From Paenibacillus alba (GTDB taxonomy: Bacteria; Bacillota; Bacilli; Paenibacillales; NBRC-103111), in contig NZ_JABMKZ010000029.1 of assembly GCF_013204855.1 (NCBI RefSeq), positions 47,649 to 111,648 on the forward strand: a stretch of DNA of 64,000 bases. Direction: 5' to 3'. Below, in pieces: positions 27,449 through 35,215 of the stretch (the stretch's first letter is position 1; each line of letters starts with the position of its first letter). Under the pieces are notes generated by a model, which saw nothing but the letters and a program-made list of their open reading frames with translations, made no database searches and had not been told where the DNA came from. The translations under genes were made by a program, and so were the position numbers.

Positions 27449-28546
27449 ATGATAAAAAAGTCGTTTCTATTTTTATTTGCGTTTCTACTTGTCTTTCTTT
27501 CAACCCCCCTCTCCACTAAAGCTGAAGAAAGCAGTTATAACCTCATCATTAATGGAAAGAAGTTTAACTACAACTACCCGCCTATTGTTCAAAACAATGC
27601 GATTTATGTACCCATGTATGGCGTACTCTCTGAGTTAGGTATCAATCCACAGTGGGATAAGGATTACCGCACTTTCCGCATTAACACGAAATCCAGTGTC
27701 GTTTTCTTTAAGACGGATAGTCCCATTATCATTAAAACGGAACTGAATGTAGCTAATTTTGATTCCGAAGACAAAATATATGGGCCGTATCGAGATTTCA
27801 AACGAGAGGTTCTTACCTTAGATTTCTATCCAATTTCCAGTCAGGATGTCGTGTACGTTCCATTAGTGTTTTTAAGTGAATACTTGCATCTCGTGGTAGC
27901 ATGGGGAGAAAATGGCAGCATATCGATTTCTGGAGGCAACTACAAGCCCGAGGATCATCTGAAAGAACTTTATTCCGCATGGGATGAACAATTCAAAAAG
28001 ATTGGAAATTCATACTCTAATTACTGGTTCTCGTATAATTACAATGATTTTAAATCGAGGTACTATGAGATGTCCTATGCGCCTTATGATTTAGCACAAT
28101 ATGCAGAGCTCGGTCAATTTTTGAATAAAGACATCTGGTTGAATAAGACGTCAAAATTTTGGACGGATCGAACGCTGGACCTTCCCAATCTGACTAAAGT
28201 AAAAATTACTTATGTTGGTGATGGATCTATGCTTGTTAACGACGGCAATTATGATTACACAGTTAATACCCATACTTTGAAATCGATGTCTCATGGTTCA
28301 CCTCTATCCGGCTTTTTCCTTAGAAGCCCATTTGATGTATTTGATTTTCCTCAGAAAGCTTGGGACGCCATAGCTGCACAAGAGGTTTATCGAGGTATGA
28401 ATTATGGAATGGTGTTATTGTCTTGGGGCGATCCGAAACACACAAACGTGACAACAGGAAAGTATGGAACCATGTCACAATGGGTGTATGGTGACAGTAC
28501 CTATCTTTATTTTGATAATGGTGTTTTATCAACGATTCAATATTAA
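27449..28546 (+). CDS. Secreted protein with copper-amine-oxidase-type stalk domain
   Basis: The 365-residue protein has a signal peptide (MIKKSFLFLFAFLLVFLSTP to about STKA-EE) followed by a Cu-amine-oxidase N-terminal-like stalk domain (IINGKKFNYNYPPIVQNNAIYVPMYGVLSELG is the usual pattern of two strands and a helix; residues about 30-175, with a second VVYVPLVFLSEYL). The C-terminal half (about 180-365) is not recognised; its last 60 residues (MVLLSWGDPKHTNVT, QWVYG, STYLYFDNGVLSTIQ) look like the SmpA/OmlA-type beta pattern found at the end of many Bacillota lipoproteins. I start at ATG 27449 behind AAGGGGAAA. It is the only plus-strand gene in this stretch and is closed by a strong bidirectional terminator. 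Confidence 0.8.
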   Translation: MIKKSFLFLFAFLLVFLSTPLSTKAEESSYNLIINGKKFNYNYPPIVQNNAIYVPMYGVLSELGINPQWDKDYRTFRINTKSSVVFFKTDSPIIIKTELNVANFDSEDKIYGPYRDFKREVLTLDFYPISSQDVVYVPLVFLSEYLHLVVAWGENGSISISGGNYKPEDHLKELYSAWDEQFKKIGNSYSNYWFSYNYNDFKSRYYEMSYAPYDLAQYAELGQFLNKDIWLNKTSKFWTDRTLDLPNLTKVKITYVGDGSMLVNDGNYDYTVNTHTLKSMSHGSPLSGFFLRSPFDVFDFPQKAWDAIAAQEVYRGMNYGMVLLSWGDPKHTNVTTGKYGTMSQWVYGDSTYLYFDNGVLSTIQY

Positions 28547-28576
28547 CTCAATCATACCGAGGAATTTTAACAACAT

Positions 28577-28640
28577 GAAAACATGGAAAACCAGTCCAAC
28601 ACTAAGTTACAGTGTCAGACTGGTTTTCTATGTTTTCCAT
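28577..28640. terminator. Strong bidirectional terminator
   Basis: A long stem (AAAACAT.GAAAACCAGTC..ACACT with its complement, about 24 pairs, 7-base loop) with A-rich and T-rich flanks serves both the plus gene ending at 28546 and the minus gene ending at 28654. Confidence 0.8.
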
Positions 28641-28653
28641 TTATTACATGCTG

Positions 28654-29862
28654 CTAATTTGAGCCCGCTCCACGCGTGCTGCTTCTTACCAGAAAGAAGT
28701 AAGACAACATTGCAGCAATGCTCGTCAATAATATAATTACGCCCAGCGGAACGGCAGTGTCTTCACCCGCAATGCCCACTAGCGGAGAAACGACCGCTCC
28801 GAGCAAGAAGGGAATGACACCAAGCAGCGCAGCAGCGCTGCCCGCCATTTGAGCCTGGCTCTCCATGGCCAGAGGAAATGCCGCCGTAGATGTAATGCCG
28901 ATTGCCGCTACGAAGAAGAACAACGGAATCACCAAAGCGAAAAGCGGTCCATGGACGATAGCCACTACTAAGACAGCGACACTTGCCAAACAAGCAAGCC
29001 ATAAGCCGAATAACATAAAGGCTTGTTCAGATACGCGATGCGACATCCGCCCGACCACTTGGGAACCGATGATCAGGCTGATCCCATTCGATCCGAATAA
29101 AAGAGCGAATACGGTCGGCGAAGCCCCGTAAATATTTTGATAAATAAAGGGCGTTCCCGAAACATACGCGAAGACACCCGCGATCATAATGCCCTGTGCC
29201 AGCATGTAGCCTACGAACTTGCGATCTCGCAAGAGCGATCCGTAATTCCGCAGCTGCTGCATGAAATTGCTAGGCCTGCGGAGTTCGGATGGCAATGTCT
29301 CCTGCAGCTTCCATTTTGTCATCGTCAACAGGTAGAGTCCCAGCAATGCCAGCGCTATAAATACACCAACCCAAGTCGTGAATGAAAGAATCCCGCTGCC
29401 GGTAACTGGTGCCACAAGCGGACCTAGATTACCAACAAGCAAGAGCAGCGAGAAAAATTTGGTAAGCTCGTGACCGCTGTACAGGTCGCGTGCAATCGCG
29501 CGGGAAATGACAATGCCCGCTGATGCGGCAAAACCCTGCACGAACCGGCATGCGATCAACAGCCCGATATTGGGCGAGAATGCGCAAGCTAACGATGCGA
29601 CGACATAAACCGCCATAGAGATAAGCAGCGGATTGCGTCTACCGTGGACGTCGCTCAGCGAACCCATGACGAGTTGGCCAATGCCGAGTCCGAGCAAACA
29701 TGCAGTCAAGCTGAGCTGCACCAGCGAAGCTGTTGTATCGAATTGCTTCACAATCTCCGGAAATGCGGGCAAGTACATATCAATAGTAAAAGGCCCGAGT
29801 GTCGAAAATAAACCAAGCAATAAAGCAAGTCTAAACACATGCTGATTGTTCTTGTTGGTCAT
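28654..29862 (-). CDS. Bcr/CflA-family multidrug-efflux MFS transporter
   Basis: The 402-residue protein has 12 predicted helices. Helix 1 GPFTIDMYLPAFPEI and GQLVMGSLSDVHGRRNPLL (motif A) are hallmarks of the Bcr/CflA branch, as is RALARDLYSGHE-like ISRAIARDLYSGHE after helix 5. It would export drugs or amino-acid-like compounds by proton antiport. The length is normal. Start ATG 29862 follows AGGAGAACC. Three TTCGAA boxes lie in the upstream 130 bp. It is monocistronic and not linked by overlap with neighbours. Confidence 0.92.
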   Translation of the reverse strand: MTNKNNQHVFRLALLLGLFSTLGPFTIDMYLPAFPEIVKQFDTTASLVQLSLTACLLGLGIGQLVMGSLSDVHGRRNPLLISMAVYVVASLACAFSPNIGLLIACRFVQGFAASAGIVISRAIARDLYSGHELTKFFSLLLLVGNLGPLVAPVTGSGILSFTTWVGVFIALALLGLYLLTMTKWKLQETLPSELRRPSNFMQQLRNYGSLLRDRKFVGYMLAQGIMIAGVFAYVSGTPFIYQNIYGASPTVFALLFGSNGISLIIGSQVVGRMSHRVSEQAFMLFGLWLACLASVAVLVVAIVHGPLFALVIPLFFFVAAIGITSTAAFPLAMESQAQMAGSAAALLGVIPFLLGAVVSPLVGIAGEDTAVPLGVIILLTSIAAMLSYFFLVRSSTRGAGSN

Positions 29863-29923
29863 AATAATGAGGTTCTCCTATTCTTCATTCCATATCCAAG
29901 ACTCTTAATCTCTTTTTGTCGCT

Positions 29924-29966
29924 TTCGAATTGGCACAAGATTCGAATTCGGCTTGCACATTTCGAA
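29924..29966 (-). promoter_or_regulatory. Three TTCGAA boxes upstream of the Bcr/CflA transporter
   Basis: TTCGAA occurs at 29924-29929, 29941-29946 and 29961-29966, in the 128-bp gap before the transporter start. They are spaced 17 and 20 bp start to start, with similar TTGGCACAAGA / GGCTTGCACA text between them. Regulator binding is only inferred. Confidence 0.35.
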
Positions 29967-29990
29967 GCAAAGAGTCTGTTTTTTATCCTA

Positions 29991-30281
29991 TCATAACTGT
30001 ACAGATTTCGACAACAATTTAAATGTGGAAGCTGCACTCACAGGATTATCTGTATGTAGGAAGATCTTGCTTGCCCTTAGACCATTCTCGCAAAAGTATT
30101 TAACAAAATCGTAACCATTAGGTAATTCATTTCCGTTCTCATCCTCGCCTAAGTCATGGTCTAGTGATAATATTTCTATAGTATACCTCTTAAAATATTG
30201 AATTGCTTCTTCGAATGTTCTTGCTACAATAAAGCCCTCTGGACAGTCCCTTAAATCATCTAGATAAATATTCGCCTTCAT
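29991..30281 (-). CDS. Cyclic-phosphate-processing receiver-domain-like small protein
   Basis: The 96-residue protein is a degenerate receiver-like domain: N-terminal IYLDDLRDCPEGF with acidic DD, then ARTFEEAIQYF, and LSLDHDLGED in the position of the phospho-acceptor strand, followed by GYDFVKYFCENG. This matches the family annotated as cyclic-phosphate processing receiver domain (predicted in RNA or nucleotide end processing). The start ATG 30279-30281 follows AGAGGTG; a frame from 30320 has no good site. It stands alone, without the ligase or phosphatase partner genes sometimes found near it, so its function here is open. Confidence 0.75.
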   Translation of the reverse strand: MKANIYLDDLRDCPEGFIVARTFEEAIQYFKRYTIEILSLDHDLGEDENGNELPNGYDFVKYFCENGLRASKIFLHTDNPVSAASTFKLLSKSVQL

Positions 30282-30469
30282 GTAATCACCTCTTGATAAG
30301 TGCAATATATTCCCATACATCCAACAAGTTCCCTTCTAATTCCTCATGACTGCGCCCTTCCTAGTGAATAACCTATGTGTAAAATAAACTTGCACAGGAA
30401 CTAGTTTTAATTACATTATGTATAGTTCTATTTACATTTTGTGGATTATACTTTAATTAGGAGGTCAAT

Positions 30470-30568
30470 ATGTTCTATCAAGAAAAAAAATTGTTTCCAT
30501 CATCGTTCGATACTTCTTTGACCTACTTATTCGCACGTCCCGCAAACATCCGCCAAAGGTATTATTAG
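30470..30568 (+). CDS. Short ORF (32 aa) with strong ribosome site, coupled to the DUF4386 gene
   Basis: TAGGAGGTCAAT precedes ATG 30470-30472, and the 32-codon frame (beginning MFYQEKKLFPSSFD, ending NIRQRYY) stops with TAG at 30566-30568. Its stop overlaps the TTAGGAGG ribosome site of the next gene, whose ATG is at 30579. The spacing of both ribosome sites is ideal. The peptide is hydrophilic to mixed, with no signal or membrane segment. It could be a leader peptide controlling the membrane-protein gene, or the remnant of a longer gene. No family is recognised. Confidence 0.5.
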   Translation: MFYQEKKLFPSSFDTSLTYLFARPANIRQRYY

Positions 30569-30578
30569 GAGGTTCATT

Positions 30579-31277
30579 ATGTTGAGGAAGAGTACAAATT
30601 CAGGTAGAAGGACTGCAGCAATTACTGGGGTGTTATTAATATCCGGGTTGGTTACAGGTATATTTAGTGTTGTTCCTGTTATAGATGGAGCAGACTACCT
30701 TGTCAAGGCTTCTACCAATGGAAATCAGGTACTAATAGGAGCGTTTTTCCAGTTATTAATGGTTATTGCATATGTTGGTATTCCTATTTTGATGTATCCG
30801 ATTTTATGTAAGCATAATAAAGGTTTAGCTCTTGGGTCTGTTGCTTTCGGCATTATTGCAGGTGTGTTCATTATTACTGGTGTCATCATTCTTCTGTTGT
30901 TACTGACTTTAAGCCACGAATTTGCAAAAGTTGGAACTCTGAATATATCGTATTTTCAGACCTTGGGTGGATTGTTACGGGAAGGACGTGATTTGGTGAA
31001 CCATGTGGCAACGACACTGGCATTTGTTTTGGCTATGTTCTTGTTTAACTGCATATTCTACCAATCAAAATTAATTCCACGTTGGTTGTCAGTTTCGGGT
31101 CTTATTGGGTCTACATTGTCCATATTGGCAAGCTTATTTTTTATGATTCGCTTCATCGGTCTGGATGCAACCTACATGATGTTGAACATTCCAATAGCCT
31201 TTCAACAATTGGTTTTGGCTATATGGCTAATCATTAAAGGATTCTACCGGGCGGAACAGGATTCTGTAACCAATTAA
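30579..31277 (+). CDS. DUF4386-family membrane protein
   Basis: The 232-residue protein has about six hydrophobic helices in the DUF4386 layout: GRRTAAITGVLLISGLVTGIF at the N-terminus, YVGIPILMYPILCKHNKGLALGSVAFG, RDLVNHVATTLAFVLAMFLFNCIFYQSKLIPRWLSVSGLIG and a final helix near VLAIWLIIKGF. Function is unknown in the family. It starts at ATG 30579 behind AGGAGGTTCATT, immediately after the small ORF. The 224-bp gap that follows (31278-31501) holds no supported feature. Confidence 0.85.
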   Translation: MLRKSTNSGRRTAAITGVLLISGLVTGIFSVVPVIDGADYLVKASTNGNQVLIGAFFQLLMVIAYVGIPILMYPILCKHNKGLALGSVAFGIIAGVFIITGVIILLLLLTLSHEFAKVGTLNISYFQTLGGLLREGRDLVNHVATTLAFVLAMFLFNCIFYQSKLIPRWLSVSGLIGSTLSILASLFFMIRFIGLDATYMMLNIPIAFQQLVLAIWLIIKGFYRAEQDSVTN

Positions 31278-31501
31278 GATGAATGATCTAGAAAAGAACG
31301 GCTGTGGGACTGGATTGATATCAAATTAAATTGCATTCAATTTTTCTATTTCTATACTATCACGCCTGGTCATGCGTAACAAAAAAGAACAGTTACCTGC
31401 CGCGGTAATCTGCCCCTACTTCGAACTATTGTTTTGGAAAAACTAAGTCTATCGTTCTGTACTAGCTCAGCCCTGAGCTGTCCAAATGCTTACGCACATC
31501 A

Positions 31502-32167
31502 CTAAAATATTTCATAAGGCAAATCCGGGACAGAGAATTGTCTATCGTTGCCTTTAATTTTTACCGTGACAGGGAATATTCCAGCTTTAGTATTGGTAGG
31601 AAACCATTCACGTTCTGAATTCACTAAAATAAAAAGCCCATGTTCGTCACCAACAGGCTGAAATGAGGTGCCATTTCCTTTCCATAAAGGAAGATTAATT
31701 TCTGATTCTAAGATTGACGCTGCGCTAGAAACATCCAGCACTGGTAGTCCAACTTCACTCACACAAAGAATGTCGTTGTTCGTAAATTCGTCTTTGGAAA
31801 TGCTTTTTATATTGTGACGTGCAATATATTCCACGATGTTCCCTGAGGGGTCATAAAAATAAACCGCATGTGCGTTCCAATCTACAAATTCAAACTCATC
31901 CTGAAAATCATTTTGCAACAAAGTTACCCGCGTTGCTAAATACGCTTTCGCTAGTTTAAATTTGCTCTCTTCAATATTAAAAGCAAAATGGTAAAAGGGT
32001 TTTTCATCCTTTGCATCTGTTTGTACAAAGGTAAGGTCCGTTTCGCCAACTGCAACTGTGAATGTGCTATCATCTTCTTTTACTAATTCCAAGTCTAACG
32101 TGTGAACATAGAAATTTTTCAGTTCTTTCAACAAATTCGTTTCAAATTTAACTTCTTCAAAAATCAA
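31502..32167 (-). CDS. Two-domain VOC (glyoxalase-like) protein
   Basis: The 221-residue protein holds one clear VOC module (FYVHTLDLELVKEDDSTFTVAVG, then YHFAFNIEE, VDWNAHAVYFYDPSGNIVEYIARH) and a second degenerate half (VGLPVLDVSSAASILES ... GDEHGLFILVNSERE). Conserved His and Glu residues expected in metal sites are visible in the first half (H in YHFAF, E in VEY). The substrate is unknown. Start TTG 32165-32167 follows GAGAGGTG. It faces the truncated TetR gene codirectionally. Confidence 0.8.
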   Translation of the reverse strand: MIFEEVKFETNLLKELKNFYVHTLDLELVKEDDSTFTVAVGETDLTFVQTDAKDEKPFYHFAFNIEESKFKLAKAYLATRVTLLQNDFQDEFEFVDWNAHAVYFYDPSGNIVEYIARHNIKSISKDEFTNNDILCVSEVGLPVLDVSSAASILESEINLPLWKGNGTSFQPVGDEHGLFILVNSEREWFPTNTKAGIFPVTVKIKGNDRQFSVPDLPYEIF

Positions 32168-32257
32168 GATTTATCACACCTCTCGTTCGAAATATCAAAT
32201 ATATACTTATTATCTTCCAATTAATGAAATATATGTTAGGTTTGTTCTGATTAGCTG

Positions 32258-32437
32258 CTATGCGGGCGAGACGTTAAGACAGGAGGGGCTGCCTTTTGAA
32301 ATTCCGGCGCGCTTGGCCACATCATCAATGGATGCCGCATGATAGCCCTTTTCAATAAAAACCTCGACGGCTGCTGTACGTATGTTTTCCTTAGCCAGCT
32401 GCCGAATTCGGTCACTTTCCTCGCGCGTTCGCGGCAT
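32258..32437 (-). pseudogene. Truncated TetR-family regulator
   Basis: ATG 32435-32437 behind AAGGAG opens a normal TetR N-terminus (MPRTREESDRIRQLAKENIR ... EVFIEKGYHAASIDDVAKRAGISKG), the full helix-turn-helix start. After ISKG, where LxYxYF normally follows, the frame reads SPSCLNVSPA and stops at 32258. The ligand-binding domain is absent. The break lies at AAAGGCAGCCCC, which resembles the end of the dispersed repeat nearby. A TetR-type inverted half-site stretch (GGTCAGTCATA, about 32500-32520) lies upstream; the gap 32438-32626 holds nothing else supported. Gene decay is the best reading. Confidence 0.75.
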
Positions 32438-32626
32438 CTCTCTCACTCCTTCAACATATCCGTTCTCTTTACACATCATCATAATGAACACGGAACGGAT
32501 AGTCAATAAACACTATGACTGACCGTTTGTTCAATATTAAGCTAATATTGATCACATACTTGTTGGTCTAACTATAGATGTATAAAACAGATGCTATGAG
32601 TGGCAATGTTTGTGTACAAGGTGAGT

Positions 32627-32919
32627 GGGCTGCCTTTCCCTATTTTGCAAATAAGAGTCTCTATAAGCTTCTATCTACGCAAAACGGGATCGTTTTTCAC
32701 AAATAGAAGTCTTAATGGACTCTTATCGCTGATCAAACGCTCAAATACTCGCCCATTTGAAACAATAAGAGCCCCTATGAGCTTCTATTTGCACAAAAAG
32801 CCGTTGTTGCTCACGGATAAGAGTCTTCATGAGACTCTTATCTTGGGGCAAAACCTCGCAAGCTATGAAAACAAAAAAAAGAGCTGCCAAGTAGATATAT
32901 CTACTTATGAGACAGCCCC
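32627..32919. repeat. Dispersed palindromic repeat, copy B (MITE-like), joined to the sulfatase 3' end
   Basis: This 293-bp element is homologous to 18178-18472 in reversed orientation: two inverted-repeat units (32651-32726 and 32764-32842, arms of the type ATAAGAGTCTC / GACTCTTAT) plus a terminal palindrome. Its right end TGAGACAGCCCC is the exact complement of GGGGCTGTCTCA found at the left edge of the IS1182-like element (62656-62667). The left end TGGGCTGCCTTT is an imperfect inverse of it. Nothing in it is coding. Confidence 0.7.
32873..32919 (-). terminator. Terminator of the sulfatase operon, lying within the repeat
   Basis: On the minus strand the stem GGGGCTG...AAGTAGAT-ATCTACTT...CAGCTC contains an 18-bp perfect palindrome and is followed by TTTTTTTTG. 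It starts 23 bp after the sulfatase stop (32942). Confidence 0.75.
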
Positions 32920-32941
32920 ATCTATGCGTTCTTATTCAAAT

Positions 32942-34318
32942 CTATACATATTCCTTGGCGTGATAAGGACCGCCCTCTTTCATGACGGTCCACAACGGGT
33001 CCGTATCCTCTTTCATGGACAACATCATGTCATCATGCCATTCATTTAGCAAGTAGATCGCTTTCAGGCAGATATCGCTTCTTTGTTCAGCAAGATTGTA
33101 CTGCTCGTAAGGATCATTTGCCAAATCAAACAACATCTCTTTGGGAAATCCATGGTGTCCGTCATGATAGGTTCGGATGTACAGCCAGTTCTCAAATCGG
33201 ACACTTCGCTGGCAAACATGCGCGCATTGGGATACGACCAGGTACGGCCTACCCGTATCTATGCCTTTTGTAATACTTTCGGCATAACTCAACCCATCCC
33301 ATGAATCCGGCTTAGACGCATCAAGCAAGCTTGCCAGCGTAGGAGCGAGGTCCAACTGATAGTGAAGCCCATCGTCTACGCTTCCTTGAAGACCGCCTGG
33401 CCAACGAATGATCATAGGAATCCGGCAGGTTCCTTGATCGGCTGTACCGTGTTCGGAATATATGCCTAGTTCCCCCATGTTTTCTCCATGGTCAGCACTG
33501 ACAATAATCGCTGTATCCTCGAGAACGCCAAGCCTTTCAAGCGTCTGAATCACTTGTCCGATATGCTCATCCATATAACGAATGGCAGCGTCATAATTAT
33601 CAATAATGACTCTCAAATCATGATGTTCCTTAATCATCTCGCTATGTCGCGGATGTCTATAGTAATGCGATTGGGCAAGCTTATTCATATCTTCAATACT
33701 ATGCTGCCCTTTTTTGAGCTTGTGCTGCTGAAAGACATCCTCGGTAATCCATTCTGGCATCGGCTGATCCGCAAAGGGGTTACCGAAGTGATCAGGGGTT
33801 CTGTAAGGCGTATGCGGGTCCCAGAAATTCAGATGCAAGAACCAATCATCTGCCTTCGCGTTATCATCCAACCATTTGAGCGCTACGGGCAAAACTTGTT
33901 CAGCAGATTCTCCGCCTCTGCCCCCAACATTTAATACTTCATTAAACCCCGCGTTAAAGGTCCATACGGAATGTCTTTCCGAGAATGTGCTGATCGATGC
34001 CGTCTTCATGCCAACCTTGCGCAATACGCCAGGAAGGCTTTCCGTAGCCAATCGATCGCTGAAGCCACGCTCCATCCCTTCGCGCCTCATATCCGCAGCC
34101 GTCCCCCCATGTCCAACCACGCCGGTGTGGATCCCGAATCTGCCTGACATTAATGCCGATCTGGATGGCATACATGGCGCATCGGAGCAGTAATAGTTGT
34201 TGAATCGTACGCTCTCTTCTGCGATACGATCAATATTTGGGGATGTCGCACGGTGATAACCATAGCAGCCGAGATGATCAGGACGCAAGGAATCTAAATC
34301 CAAATATAGGATTCTCAT
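32942..34318 (-). CDS. Cytoplasmic Cys-type sulfatase (module C)
   Basis: The 458-residue protein is an alkaline-phosphatase-superfamily sulfatase: metal-binding LDLDSLRPDHLGCYGY at the N-terminus, the formylglycine motif C49-M-P-S-R followed by ALMSGRFG, and SADHGENMGELGIYSEHG near 270. The Cys (not Ser) form needs maturation, usually by FGE or anSME encoded elsewhere. There is no signal peptide, so it should act inside the cell on imported sulfated oligosaccharides. It is the last gene of module C, 72 bp after the permease, and ends in a repeat-derived terminator. The sugar specificity is not evident from sequence. Confidence 0.92.
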   Translation of the reverse strand: MRILYLDLDSLRPDHLGCYGYHRATSPNIDRIAEESVRFNNYYCSDAPCMPSRSALMSGRFGIHTGVVGHGGTAADMRREGMERGFSDRLATESLPGVLRKVGMKTASISTFSERHSVWTFNAGFNEVLNVGGRGGESAEQVLPVALKWLDDNAKADDWFLHLNFWDPHTPYRTPDHFGNPFADQPMPEWITEDVFQQHKLKKGQHSIEDMNKLAQSHYYRHPRHSEMIKEHHDLRVIIDNYDAAIRYMDEHIGQVIQTLERLGVLEDTAIIVSADHGENMGELGIYSEHGTADQGTCRIPMIIRWPGGLQGSVDDGLHYQLDLAPTLASLLDASKPDSWDGLSYAESITKGIDTGRPYLVVSQCAHVCQRSVRFENWLYIRTYHDGHHGFPKEMLFDLANDPYEQYNLAEQRSDICLKAIYLLNEWHDDMMLSMKEDTDPLWTVMKEGGPYHAKEYV

Positions 34319-34390
34319 AGATCATGTAACCTGCCTTTGATGTATTTTATAGTTTGTAGTTAGTAAATGTAGCTTGTGCATCATCTGTCG

Positions 34391-35215
34391 TTAGCCTTTC
34401 ACTGCTCCAGCAATCCCATCTACAAAATAGCGCTGCAGAAATAAGAAAATAACAATGATCGGAAGTATCGCGATCGTACCACCGGCGGCAATCCCCGTCC
34501 AATCCACGACATTCTCACCCCGCAGCGCATATAAGCCAACGGCAAGAGGCCGCAGATTAGGCGAACTGAGTGTTAGAATTAATGGAATCATAAAAGAGTT
34601 CCAGGACCAGATGAACTGCATGATCGTCACACTACCGACGATTGGCTTCGATAACGGCAGCATAATTGTGAAAAAGGTGCGGAAAAATCCACAGCCGTCC
34701 ATAATGGAGGCCTCCTCCAGCTCCTTCGGAATCTGGCCGAAGAAAGTAGAAAAGAGCAAAATAAAGATGATATGCGCTCCCCCAGCTTCTGCAAAAATAA
34801 CACCTAACAAGTTGTTCATTAGTCCCAAATGTTTGATCAGATCATAAATCGGAATAATCGCAAATTCCATCGGTACAAACATACTGGCGACGAGAACCCC
34901 CAAAACCAGCTTCTTCCCTTTAAATACATATCGGCCAAGCACATATCCGCATGTTGCCGTTGCCAGAAGTACGATGAGGATGGTACTGACGGAAATAACC
35001 ACACTATTGATAAAGTATCGTTCAAAATTGGCTTCATTCCACGCTCTGACCAAATTCCCCATTTGGAAGCTGTTAGGAATTAATCGAAGTCCATTGGTGA
35101 AAAATTCGCTCTGCGTCTTGAAGGAAGCGGACACCATCCATAAGAACGGATAAATCCAAACGATGCAAAAGGCGGTCATGACGACGTGGAACGATGATAA
35201 TCTTAGGATTTTCAT
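34391..35215 (-). CDS. Carbohydrate ABC transporter permease, MalG type (module C)
   Basis: The 274-residue membrane protein has about six helices and an EAA loop (EEASIMDGCGFFRTF, with Cys instead of the usual Ala). It overlaps the preceding permease stop by 4 bp (ATGA), showing coupling. It closes with the family ending (YFVDGIAGAVKG) seen in the other MalG-type permeases here. It is the second transmembrane half of the module C importer; the ATPase is not encoded nearby. Confidence 0.93.
   Translation of the reverse strand: MKILRLSSFHVVMTAFCIVWIYPFLWMVSASFKTQSEFFTNGLRLIPNSFQMGNLVRAWNEANFERYFINSVVISVSTILIVLLATATCGYVLGRYVFKGKKLVLGVLVASMFVPMEFAIIPIYDLIKHLGLMNNLLGVIFAEAGGAHIIFILLFSTFFGQIPKELEEASIMDGCGFFRTFFTIMLPLSKPIVGSVTIMQFIWSWNSFMIPLILTLSSPNLRPLAVGLYALRGENVVDWTGIAAGGTIAILPIIVIFLFLQRYFVDGIAGAVKG

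Noticed and set aside
32600..33049. Plus-strand frame of 149 codons, with a peptide similar to one encoded at 18397-18585
   Set aside because: The similarity comes from the dispersed DNA repeat itself (copies A and B); the frame runs into the sulfatase 3' end and has no ribosome site.
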